Shown here: positions 24,910 to 31,963 of the stretch, one piece after another
How the letters are laid out: the number at the start of each line of letters is the position of its first letter
Position numbering within the stretch: the first letter of the stretch is position 1
IMG/VR virus record: IMGVR_UViG_3300045284_000330
Span: 1-64,000 of that record
DNA: 64,000 bases
Reading direction: 5' to 3' (one strand)
From: a virus
Position numbers and translations under genes: made by a program
The notes under the pieces: model-generated
The model's database searches: none
Told to the model about the DNA's origin: nothing
The model's input: only the letters and a program-made list of their open reading frames with translations

Positions 24910-24914
24910 TCCGC

Positions 24915-26198
24915 TCACTCCACTCGCCACACGATGATTTCTCGCGACAGCACGAGGCATTCCCTGTTGGCTTTCGCCCATTCGACCATTTGCGGGTTGC
25001 ACTGCTGGCTTTCGTAAGGGACCGAATAGCGCATTGCGACCGGCAGCTTGATCCTGCGAAGCATGTCGCCGACGTGATCGGTGAACTGCCGCTCTGGCGC
25101 ATTCCACTGCGTGGGCTGGATGATCAGCGCGATGTGCGCGCCATCCGAGAGTTTTTTGCCAAACCCGGAAATGATTCCTGCGAGCGTTTCATTGAACTGC
25201 TCGAGCGGCATGTTGGCGAGGTCGGTAGAGTCCTCGCTGTACTTGCCTTTTGCCTGCCACCAATACGGCGGGTCGAGGTAGACGAGCTTGACGTCTTTCC
25301 ATTGCGGCGGCTTCGGCAGGCCATCGGTGAGATCGTGCTGGCGGATTTCCTTCTCGCGCTCGACGATCGGCTTGCGATCGGAAACCCAATAGCGACGAAA
25401 GCGCTTTCGGCACAGATCGATAGTCGACCCGCCTCCGGCGAACGGGTCCACCACCACATCAAGCGGGTTGGTGTAGAGGTAAAGCAGGTTGTCGAGCCAG
25501 CGCACCTCGCTGTTGCCGAAATGCGTCGATCCCTTGGTTTTCTCCTGCTGTTTCCAAACGTTGTAGATGGGCGGCTCGAAGTCGGTGGCGTGCTCAGCAT
25601 TCGCAAGATTAGATTTGTTCAGATTTGGCAAATCTGCCATTTCCGAACAAAGTCCACTAACGACAGCCTTTGCAACGTTCTCATTCTCGGCGATCTCTTC
25701 CACTGTCCGGCACGCCAGCCACGCTTCGAAGATGCGCTTGTTTCGCGCCTCCTTGGCGTCCTTATCCATGCGTGACAGCCAATCGCGCACGGTGCGCTCG
25801 GAAACCGACAAGATGTGTGCGAGGTGCGCCTTCTTGCCTTCGCGCTCCTTCTCCGGCGTCATGCCGTAAATCTTGCGCGCCATGTTGCGCTTGTCGTCCT
25901 GCGATAACTGCAAGCCGTGCGCCGCATTGCGGTCGATCGCCAACTCCAGAAGCTCGGCGTCGCTCTCGGTTGGCGTGATCTTTGCCTTGATGGTCGCCGC
26001 TTCCATCTTTCGATGTGCGGTCCAGCGATGCCAACCGTCGATCAGCTCATTACGCTGATTGACCTCGATCGGCGGCAGCACGTCGAGGTCCTCGGCATAT
26101 TTCTGAACGGTGACGGCGCTGGTTTCAATGCGCGGATAGAGGTCCTCGCGGAAAACAATGTCGGCCACCGCAATTTCAACGACCGCAAGCATGTCCAT
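24915..26198 (-). CDS. ParB-domain / DNA methyltransferase fusion
   Basis: A 427-residue protein. The N-terminal ParB/Srx-like domain has R-N-E-L-I-D-G-W-H-R-W-T-A-H (about 48-61), followed by a KorB-type helix-turn-helix (HILSVSERTVRDWLSRM). The C-terminal domain has motif I (VDPFAGGGSTIDL) before motif IV (YLDPPYWW), the gamma-class order of N6-adenine methyltransferases. Phage ParB-methyltransferase fusions of this layout are known; the ParB part may guide DNA binding. Part of the early minus operon. Confidence 0.82.
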   Translation of the reverse strand: MDMLAVVEIAVADIVFREDLYPRIETSAVTVQKYAEDLDVLPPIEVNQRNELIDGWHRWTAHRKMEAATIKAKITPTESDAELLELAIDRNAAHGLQLSQDDKRNMARKIYGMTPEKEREGKKAHLAHILSVSERTVRDWLSRMDKDAKEARNKRIFEAWLACRTVEEIAENENVAKAVVSGLCSEMADLPNLNKSNLANAEHATDFEPPIYNVWKQQEKTKGSTHFGNSEVRWLDNLLYLYTNPLDVVVDPFAGGGSTIDLCRKRFRRYWVSDRKPIVEREKEIRQHDLTDGLPKPPQWKDVKLVYLDPPYWWQAKGKYSEDSTDLANMPLEQFNETLAGIISGFGKKLSDGAHIALIIQPTQWNAPERQFTDHVGDMLRRIKLPVAMRYSVPYESQQCNPQMVEWAKANRECLVLSREIIVWRVE

Positions 26199-26212
26199 AA
26201 TGGCGCACCCCC

Positions 26213-26392
26213 TTACCCGAGCCCCTGCAGTGGGCCACTCTGGACGCCCCCGCCGTCCGCGCGCCGGGTCCGCCCCATGGCGCGGTCCCCTTCCGGAAGT
26301 TTTTCGGGCAATTCAAAAGCGGTCGGTGATAGAAATTCCCGAAACGGCAACGTCAATGCATTCGCGTTGTTTGAGGTGGTTTTTTTCAGCAT
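26213..26392 (-). CDS. Small protein sharing the C-terminal module of the GapR-like gene
   Basis: A 59-residue protein from ATG 26392, with an N-terminal part of its own (MLKKTTSNNANALTLPFREF) and a C-terminus D-R-A-M-G-R-T-R-R-A-D-G-G-G-V-Q nearly identical to the end of 26626-27066. The shared DNA is about 75 bp. It overlaps the upstream zinc-ribbon gene by 7 bp. Confidence 0.55.
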   Translation of the reverse strand: MLKKTTSNNANALTLPFREFLSPTAFELPEKLPEGDRAMGRTRRADGGGVQSGPLQGLG

Positions 26393-26613
26393 GGATCACT
26401 CCTGCGAGGGTAGACGCCATAATTTATTTGAACCCAGAGAGACCAGATGCGATTGACTTTCCGCTTTGTTGTCGCGTCCATCTTGGGGCGCTCGCCTTCA
26501 TGACAATTGTGGCAATCAGCCCTGGAATAGCTTTGCATGCCGCCGCATGCAGAGCATTCCCAATGCCCAACCTCATCAAGAAGCTGTTGCATGGTCTTTC
26601 TTTGTGCGGGCAT
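26386..26613 (-). CDS. Small zinc-ribbon protein
   Basis: A 75-residue protein with C-S-A-C-G-G-M...C-H-N-C-H, a classic four-cysteine ribbon, followed by a basic helical end (MDATTKRKVNRIWSLWVQIN). Possible DNA- or protein-binding adaptor of the early operon. Confidence 0.55.
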   Translation of the reverse strand: MPAQRKTMQQLLDEVGHWECSACGGMQSYSRADCHNCHEGERPKMDATTKRKVNRIWSLWVQINYGVYPRRSDPC

Positions 26614-26625
26614 GGTTCGCCCCCA

Positions 26626-27066
26626 TCACCCGAGCCCTTGCAGTGGCCCGCCCTGGACGCCCCCGCCGTCCGCGCGCCGGGTCCGCCCCATGGCGCGGTC
26701 GCGCTCGAGCGCCACGATGCCGAGCGGTAGGTCGTCCAGCCCGGGGATGGCGTCGTCGAGCAGCTCGTAGTTGGCGCGATCGTCGTCTTCGAGCTCGCTT
26801 TCGAGCTGGGCCGCCTTGCGCAGGTGCTGGCGCGTCTTGACCTTGACCTTGAGCGCCTTTTTCCTGATCCCAGCCTCCGTGGCCTCGTCGAGCACCTGCC
26901 GGATCGCCTCGTGGATCGGCTTGCATCGCAGCATGTAGTCAGATTTTTCCTTGTCGAGATCGGCATTTAGGCTCTCGATCCGGTCCACGAAGCTGGTCGC
27001 GGCGTCGTGGTCGAGGCCGTTGGTCAGATTGACGTCGTGGTCCGGGCCGTTCGTGTGCTCTTGCAT
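26626..27066 (-). CDS. GapR-like (DUF2312-related) DNA-binding protein
   Basis: A 146-residue protein. Residues about 24-110 form a long charged coiled coil (ATSFVDRIESLNADLDKEKS, then an IHEAIRQVLDEATEAGIRKK helix and K-A-L-K-V-K-V-K-T-R) with the helix-turn-helix organisation of GapR. That alphaproteobacterial nucleoid protein wraps overtwisted DNA ahead of replication forks. Similarity is in pattern, not strong identity. It is the second gene of the early operon after cro. The C-terminal 20 residues are a duplicated module. Confidence 0.5.
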   Translation of the reverse strand: MQEHTNGPDHDVNLTNGLDHDAATSFVDRIESLNADLDKEKSDYMLRCKPIHEAIRQVLDEATEAGIRKKALKVKVKTRQHLRKAAQLESELEDDDRANYELLDDAIPGLDDLPLGIVALERDRAMGRTRRADGGGVQGGPLQGLG

Positions 27067-27147
27067 GGCGTACTCCCGTGGCGCGACGCCGGGGCGGCTG
27101 CCGCGCGATTTTGCCGCTGTTGCTTGCGCATTTCCTCCGCCCCGGGA

Positions 27148-27187
27148 TTAAGCCCGGCTTGACAAATCAGGCGGCGCGATATTAGGA
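27148..27187 (+). promoter_or_regulatory. AAGC-N3-GCTT site with plus-strand promoter, antisense to cro
   Basis: TTAAGC-CCG-GCTTGACA with -35 TTGACA at 27159-27164 and TTAGGA (27182-27187) or TATTAG (27180-27185) as -10. It sits at the 3' end of cro and points through it toward the repressor gene, like the lambda PRE arrangement. It may also act as an operator for the GapR-like gene start at 27066. Confidence 0.45.
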
Positions 27188-27430
27188 ACTCGACGGAACC
27201 GGCCGGCGCTTCGGTGTCGGCGGCGGGTAGAAATCCGGTCGGATGACGTAAGGCTTGATGCCCATGACTTTCGCAACGGCAAGCACACGGTCGCGCGGCA
27301 CTTGGCGCCATTGCCAAATCGCTTGTCGCGTGACGCCGCACACCGCCATGATCTCGTTGACGATGGCCGGCGTCGCGCGGATCAGGCGCACCGTCTCGTC
27401 GATGCCCGCTGCTTTGGTCTGGGCGTCCAC
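27182..27430 (-). CDS. Cro-like repressor (YdaS-type HTH)
   Basis: An 82-residue protein from GTG 27430 with GGAGGGG 7 nt upstream. HTH segment: V-N-E-I-M-A-V-C-G-V-T-R-Q-A-I-W-Q-W-R and V-P-R-D-R-V-L-A-V-A-K, typical of YdaS/Cro proteins. Divergent from the S24 repressor across a 157-bp switch region. First gene of the early minus operon. Confidence 0.78.
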   Translation of the reverse strand: MDAQTKAAGIDETVRLIRATPAIVNEIMAVCGVTRQAIWQWRQVPRDRVLAVAKVMGIKPYVIRPDFYPPPTPKRRPVPSSS

Positions 27431-27587
27431 GACTTACCCCTCCGATCGGGAAATTGGGAACTTGACAGTTAAGCGCCGCTTGCCGGCGTCCGTCAAGCGT
27501 CAAGCGTCTTGTTAACCGTGGAGTGAAGCCGTGCTTTACACGCAAGACGACATTCGCTTTAGAAATCAGGACGGGAGCCAATTGGGC
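27431..27587. promoter_or_regulatory. Lysogeny switch region with two operators
   Basis: Minus-strand cro promoter: -35 TTGACG (27496-27491), 17-bp spacer, -10 CTTAAC (27473-27468). Operator 27469-27483 (TTAAGC-GCC-GCTTGC) covers that -10. Plus-strand repressor promoter: -35 TTTACA (27535-27540), 17 bp, -10 TTTAGA (27558-27563); operator 27524-27538 (TGAAGC-CGT-GCTTTA) covers that -35. Extra CAAGC/GCTTG half-sites lie between (27491-27511). This is the layout expected for mutual repression with repressor autoregulation. Confidence 0.68.
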
Positions 27588-28319
27588 ATGCTTGAACCGA
27601 CGACGGCTGAGATGACGACGACGATCGGGCATCGTTTGCGCCTAGTGCGCGAGGCTCGCGGCCTGACCCCGGGGGATGTCGCGGCCGCCTGCGAGGTCTC
27701 GCGGCAGGCCGTATCCCAATGGGAAGCCGACAAATATTCGCCAAACATCGCCAACCTGGAGAAAGCCGCGGCGCGGCTCAGCGTTTCCCTCGAATGGCTG
27801 CGCACCGGGCGCGGGCCGCCGCCCAATCTGCGCCCCATCGTGCCAGTAGCCGGCCGGGCGACCGAAGAGCCCGCCGCGGCCACAGCGCCAAAGCCGATGC
27901 CGCCGCCAGTGCCCCCGTTCCCTGACATGGTCCCCGAGCAAGCTATGGGCATCGGCTCGGGGCCGTTATTGTTGGATGGCAGAGTCCATGATTGGTGGAA
28001 ACTTCCGGCCGGCTTCGTCCATGAGACGTTGCGCACATCGCCCCCGTATCTCGTCGTGCTGCGCGTGCTCAGCGACAGCATGGAGCCGGTAATAAAATTG
28101 CACGACCACGTCATCATCGACCGCGGCGACGTGATGCCGGTCGACGGCAAAATTTATGCCATCGACAATGGAACGAGCGTGATCCTGCGCCGCATCTTCC
28201 TCGCCGGCGACAAGGTGATCTTGCGTTCCGACCGCGATCCCGACAAGGACGTGATCGAGATCCCGCGCGACGACGTGCGCATCATTGGGCGTTGCGTGGT
28301 GGCGATCGTGGTGACCTGA
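27588..28319 (+). CDS. CI-like repressor, XRE HTH plus S24 peptidase domain
   Basis: A 243-residue protein. I prefer ATG 27588 because a promoter -10 lies at 27558-27563; the frame extends to GTG 27531. XRE helix-turn-helix at about 10-65 (LRLVREARGLTPGDV, then CEVSRQAVSQWEADKYSP), a Pro-rich linker at about 80-120, S24 domain at about 140-243. The nucleophile is Ser164 in V-L-S-D-S-M-E-P. The partner lysine seems to be Arg201 (V-I-L-R-R-I-F where V-K-R-L is usual), and no clear Ala-Gly cleavage site is seen. The protein may therefore bind operators but not self-cleave. Confidence 0.82.
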   Translation: MLEPTTAEMTTTIGHRLRLVREARGLTPGDVAAACEVSRQAVSQWEADKYSPNIANLEKAAARLSVSLEWLRTGRGPPPNLRPIVPVAGRATEEPAAATAPKPMPPPVPPFPDMVPEQAMGIGSGPLLLDGRVHDWWKLPAGFVHETLRTSPPYLVVLRVLSDSMEPVIKLHDHVIIDRGDVMPVDGKIYAIDNGTSVILRRIFLAGDKVILRSDRDPDKDVIEIPRDDVRIIGRCVVAIVVT

Positions 28320-28411
28320 AAAAAAATCTGACGCATTCTAACTCTCTGTCGGCAAAGGCGACATTCGGCGGCCACGTGCCGCCGTCTTGCTTTCCCCCGC
28401 GTGCGCGTAGC

Positions 28412-28440
28412 TTGACAGCCATCGTTAAGGTGTCCTTAAC
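28412..28440 (+). promoter_or_regulatory. Promoter with GTTAAGG-TGT-CCTTAAC palindrome
   Basis: -35 TTGACA (28412-28417), 17-bp spacer, -10 CTTAAC (28435-28440). A perfect 7-3-7 palindrome (28424-28440) fills the spacer and -10. It shares the GTTAAG half with the cro -10 operator. A second dyad GCTTG-CGT-CAAGC follows at 28442. It drives the recombination operon from 28477. Confidence 0.62.
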
Positions 28441-28476
28441 TGCTTGCGTCAAGCTCAAGCAGGGAGGACGAGAAGC

Positions 28477-28680
28477 ATGGGTGACGCCGAGCGCGACCGG
28501 GTGCGGCATGACGCAGTGCAATTAGCCACCGCCGCGCTGCACGACGCCCGACGGGCCGGCGCTTTCGACCTTGTAGCTTCATCCCTGCTGATCGCGATCT
28601 GCGCGTTGGTCCGTCGCGAGAGCGGCGACGACGCGCTCGCCGATCTGCTCACCCTCGCAATGCTGGGGGATTGCGCGTGA
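28477..28680 (+). CDS. Small hypothetical protein
   Basis: A 67-residue helical protein starting MGDAERDRVRHDAVQLATAA, with GGGAGG upstream. First gene of the plus-strand recombination operon. Overlaps the next start (GTGA). Function unknown. Confidence 0.55.
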   Translation: MGDAERDRVRHDAVQLATAALHDARRAGAFDLVASSLLIAICALVRRESGDDALADLLTLAMLGDCA

Positions 28681-29522
28681 CGCCACTCGCCTTCGAGTTG
28701 ATGCGCGATCTCACGACGCCGTGCGCCCTTCACGTGCGAGATTATCGGGATTGGTCTGGCCGTGAACCGCTGAACGATAAGGCCTGCCGAGCCGAACTAT
28801 GGAAGGCGGCGAACGAAAGTCAATTTTTTGAGCTATCCGCAATCGCGTCGCTTTGCGAAGAAAGCGGCGAAAAGATGCGTGCGTATTACGAGAATTCTCA
28901 CAGGTGGAATAGTCGGCTCGCATTCCTGCCTGCAGTCAAAACGTGGATCGAATTTGATTTTGGCGTAGATCGGCAAGCTTATTGCCTCGATAGCGGTGAT
29001 GATCCACTCGGAACTGCACATTTTGCGATAATCGCACGCAGACCACATCAGCCATGGACTTTCTGGCGACTCGGGGACATCGGAATGGTGAAATCCGAAG
29101 AAAAACCACATACTCTCACCTGCAACGCTGACAACGGAAAACGCAAGGGCGAAGCGTCCGAGCTGCAGTTCTTGGTCTACGCCGCGCTCGCCTTCATCAA
29201 TTCGCCTCGCATCATTGGTCGACGGCAGCACATGCCGCATGAGAGAGCCGAACGCGAACGGTTAAAATCGCGAGGGCTCGCAGGCAAGTTTCCATTGCGC
29301 GCGTGGACCGAGATCATCCTCAAGGTGATGCCGCCCGACGACAAGACTGGCGAACCCTCGCAAGAGGCGCACCTGACCGGCGAGCGCTGCCTACATTTCG
29401 TCCGCACGTTTTTGCGCGTGCGCCTCGGCCAGCTCGAGTATGTGAATTGCCATTGGCGCGGCGACCCAGCGCTCGGCATGAAGCGGTCGCGGTACATCCT
29501 GCGGCCAGAGGAGCGCGCATGA
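28677..29522 (+). CDS. Hypothetical phage protein
   Basis: A 281-residue protein from GTG 28677, coupled to its neighbours. It has LPAVKTWIEFDF in the first half and, near the end, C-L-H-F-V-R-T-F-L-R-V-R-L-G then N-C-H-W-R-G-D-P-A-L-G-M and R-Y-I-L. These patterns recur in a common alphaproteobacterial phage protein of unknown function found near recombination genes. Confidence 0.6.
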   Translation: MTPLAFELMRDLTTPCALHVRDYRDWSGREPLNDKACRAELWKAANESQFFELSAIASLCEESGEKMRAYYENSHRWNSRLAFLPAVKTWIEFDFGVDRQAYCLDSGDDPLGTAHFAIIARRPHQPWTFWRLGDIGMVKSEEKPHTLTCNADNGKRKGEASELQFLVYAALAFINSPRIIGRRQHMPHERAERERLKSRGLAGKFPLRAWTEIILKVMPPDDKTGEPSQEAHLTGERCLHFVRTFLRVRLGQLEYVNCHWRGDPALGMKRSRYILRPEERA

Positions 29523-30478
29523 TCGAAACGTTTGACATCACCGGGCGCCACGATCTGTGGTCCGAATTGCGCAAGGGCCAGGTGACGGCCAGCGCGGTCG
29601 CCGCGCTGCTCGACGCACACCCGTTTATGTCGCGTCTCGGCCTCCATCTTTTGAAGTCTGATTTGATCGCCGAGGACCCGGAGGAGACCGCGCCGATGAA
29701 ACGCGGGCGGTTACTCGAACCAGTTGCCGCGCAACTGCTAAGCGAGCTTCGGCCGAATTGGAAAATACAGTATCCGGTTGGGCTTTATTTCCGCGATACG
29801 GAGGCGAGGCTCGGGGCGACGCCGGATTGTTTTGCAACAGACGAAAACGGCAAGTTGGGTGTTGTCCAATTCAAATCGGTCGAGGAGACCTTTTTCAGGC
29901 GCCTCTGGCGCGACGAAGACCGCGCGATCTCGCCGCCGCTCTATCCGGTGATTCAGGCAATCACCGAGGCATATCTGACCAGCGCGAGCTGGGCCGCGGT
30001 CGCCGCGCTTGTGATTGGTTTCGGCGTCGAACTTCACATCGTCGAAATTCCCATTCACGCAGGCGTCATCGATCGGATCAAGGCCGAGGTGCGCGAATTT
30101 TGGGACCGCATCGAGCGGAAGGACCCACCGCCGGCGGACTACGCTCGGGACAGCAAACTGATTGCAAAACTATTCCCAGAAAGCGACGGGCACATTATCG
30201 ACCTGTCTTCCGATAATATGCTGCCGGAACTCGCCGTCCAGGATCGCGCTTTGGCTGACGAGATCAAGGAACGAAAAGAACGCCGCGAGGCCATCAAGAG
30301 CGAAATCCTGATGAAGCTCGGAACGGCCTCGGGCGCGACCTTTCAGGGCGGCCGCATCACGGCGAACACCGTTCACCGCAAAGCTTATACCGTCGCTGCA
30401 ACCGCATATCGAGATCTGCGAATAAAGCTCGAAGATCATGGAGGACCGCATCATGGAAGTGAAATGCATCGAGGTTAG
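29519..30478 (+). CDS. YqaJ-type viral recombinase exonuclease
   Basis: A 319-residue protein starting MIETFDITGRHDLWSELRKG. The YqaJ fold motifs are visible: G-Q-V-T-A-S-A-V-A-A-L-L-D, M-K-R-G-R-L-L-E-P-V-A, then G-A-T-P-D-C-F-A-T and V-V-Q-F-K-S-V (catalytic D and Q-x-K). It should digest double-stranded DNA ends to give single strands for the RecT protein encoded 0.5 kb downstream. A helical C-terminus (about 230-280) may contact RecT. Confidence 0.82.
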   Translation: MIETFDITGRHDLWSELRKGQVTASAVAALLDAHPFMSRLGLHLLKSDLIAEDPEETAPMKRGRLLEPVAAQLLSELRPNWKIQYPVGLYFRDTEARLGATPDCFATDENGKLGVVQFKSVEETFFRRLWRDEDRAISPPLYPVIQAITEAYLTSASWAAVAALVIGFGVELHIVEIPIHAGVIDRIKAEVREFWDRIERKDPPPADYARDSKLIAKLFPESDGHIIDLSSDNMLPELAVQDRALADEIKERKERREAIKSEILMKLGTASGATFQGGRITANTVHRKAYTVAATAYRDLRIKLEDHGGPHHGSEMHRG

Positions 30479-30791
30479 GGATCATAATACGTTTCTCCCC
30501 GTGATCTGCATCCGCCCGGTTCCGACGAATGCGGAGCAGCGCTATCTCCTGCGGCGCGATGGGTATCGCGGGGACGCGACGGAGCGCTGCATCATCATGA
30601 TCGACGCGCAGTGCCGCGGCGTTTCTTACGATCCCTATGACTGGCAAGGTGACAACAGAACCAAGCCGGTGGCGCATAATTTCATCGCAGAGCATTGGGA
30701 TGATTTGCGGGATGGCGATGTCGTGGATGTCGCGTTTATTCTCGGCGAAGCCGAAGAACGAAAGATCAGCGAGCGCGAGGAAGCAGTTTGA
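30453..30791 (+). CDS. Conserved phage hypothetical protein
   Basis: A 112-residue protein starting MEVKCIEVRDHNTFLPVICI. GGAGG lies 8 nt upstream, so the shorter start is preferred. The E-V-R-D-x-x-T-F-x-P-V start and Y-L-L-R-R-D-G-Y segment are shared with small proteins that accompany phage recombinases. It overlaps the exonuclease end by 26 bp. Confidence 0.6.
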   Translation: MEVKCIEVRDHNTFLPVICIRPVPTNAEQRYLLRRDGYRGDATERCIIMIDAQCRGVSYDPYDWQGDNRTKPVAHNFIAEHWDDLRDGDVVDVAFILGEAEERKISEREEAV

Positions 30792-30792
30792 G

Positions 30793-30945
30793 ACCTGGCA
30801 AGGCAGGACTTGGCGCGGCGAGGCGAGGCATGGCAAGGCGGGGCCGGGCAAGGCTTGGCGAGGCATGGGGCCGTATGGCCGGTTCAGTTTCAGTTGGGCG
30901 GGGCAAGGCACGGCGTGGCAGGGCAAGGTAGGGCACGGTTTTTAC
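30793..30945 (+). repeat. GGCNN pentanucleotide array upstream of RecT
   Basis: Two runs of GGC followed by two variable bases, in strict 5-nt phase: about 14 units from 30799 to 30868 and about 8-9 units from 30897 to 30942. The gap between them (about 25 bp) reads differently. The strand is G-rich and C-poor overall. Period 5 rules out a normal coding repeat. Non-coding; it lies between the small gene and recT. Confidence 0.8.
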
Positions 30946-30967
30946 CGTGAAAACGGAGCAAACAGCT

Positions 30968-31960
30968 ATGAACGAGATGCCAAATCAGGTCGCCGTCTTT
31001 CGACACGAATTGCAAAACATGGAACCGCAGTTCGCCGCGGCACTGCCGCCGCATATCACCGTTGCGCGTTTTGCGCGCGTTTTACAAACCGCCGTCCAGA
31101 ACAATCCAGACCTGCTCTACAAATGTGACCGTCGGTCGCTCTGGAACTCCGCGATGAAGTGCGCCCAGGATGGGTTGGTCGCCGACAATCGTGAGGCCGC
31201 CATCGTTGTTTATGGTGACCAAGCTCAATATCTCCCGATGATTGCTGGACTCCGCAAGAAGGCGCGCAACTCTGGCGAGATCGCGACGTGGGATGCGCAG
31301 GTCGTTCACGCCAAGGACGCATTCGAATTCGAGCTTGGCGACGAACCGTTTATCCGGCACCGGCCTTGCCTCGACGAAGACCCGGGGCCGGTGAGGGCGG
31401 CATATTCGGTCGCGGTGCTCAAGTCCGGCGAAAAATCTCGTGAGGTCATGTCGGTGACCGCCATCGAAAAGGTGCGCGCGCGCTCACGCGCTAAGAAGGG
31501 CGGGCCGTGGTTTACCGACTATGAAGAGATGTGTCGGAAGACCGTGGCTCGCCGGCATTCCAAAGTCCTACCAACTTCGGTAGATATCGACACTCTCCTG
31601 CAGCGCGATGACGACCTCTATGATCTTAAGACCGGTGCCGGCGATGGCGGCATCGCGCCAGGCGAAAAGCCGCGGACGCTCGCCGGCCGCCTCGACGCCT
31701 TGGCGGGGCCAGTCCGAGAAACCGTCCTGGCATCTCGGGAACACCGCCAGGACGGCGACGAAGGGGCGGGCGCGGGGGACGCAGACGGGGCGCCCGCCCC
31801 CGCACAGAATTCCGCTGTGGACCTTCAGCCGCCTGCATCGGCGCAGGCCGCAGGCTCGGCGAGCCCGGCGAAGACGCCCGCGGCCGACACCACCGAGGCG
31901 CGCGCATACCGGCCGGGAACCGGTGGCGCGCGCCTGTCTGATCTCGATGTGGGGGAATGA
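30968..31960 (+). CDS. RecT-family single-strand annealing protein
   Basis: A 330-residue protein; ATG 30968 has ACGGAG upstream, better than GTG 30947. Typical RecT order: P-P-H-I-T-V-A-R-F-A-R-V, L-W-N-S-A-M-K-C-A-Q-D-G-L-V-A-D, Q-Y-L-P-M-I-A-G-L-R-K-K-A, then W-F-T-D-Y-E-E-M-C-R-K-T-V-A-R-R. The C-terminal 100 residues are Ala/Pro-rich and disordered. Works with the YqaJ exonuclease in strand annealing or genome circularisation. Confidence 0.88.
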   Translation: MNEMPNQVAVFRHELQNMEPQFAAALPPHITVARFARVLQTAVQNNPDLLYKCDRRSLWNSAMKCAQDGLVADNREAAIVVYGDQAQYLPMIAGLRKKARNSGEIATWDAQVVHAKDAFEFELGDEPFIRHRPCLDEDPGPVRAAYSVAVLKSGEKSREVMSVTAIEKVRARSRAKKGGPWFTDYEEMCRKTVARRHSKVLPTSVDIDTLLQRDDDLYDLKTGAGDGGIAPGEKPRTLAGRLDALAGPVRETVLASREHRQDGDEGAGAGDADGAPAPAQNSAVDLQPPASAQAAGSASPAKTPAADTTEARAYRPGTGGARLSDLDVGE

Positions 31961-31963
31961 CAC

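Larger units (their letters stand above)
26213..26699. repeat. Direct repeat of about 75 bp
   Basis: The segments 26213-26286 and 26626-26699 match except for a few bases. Each encodes, on the minus strand, the same C-terminal module of two otherwise different proteins. The segment between holds the zinc-ribbon gene. It is a recombination-prone duplication. Confidence 0.75.

Noticed and set aside
30793-30945. CRISPR array
   Set aside because: Units are 5 bp with no spacers; not a repeat-spacer pattern.
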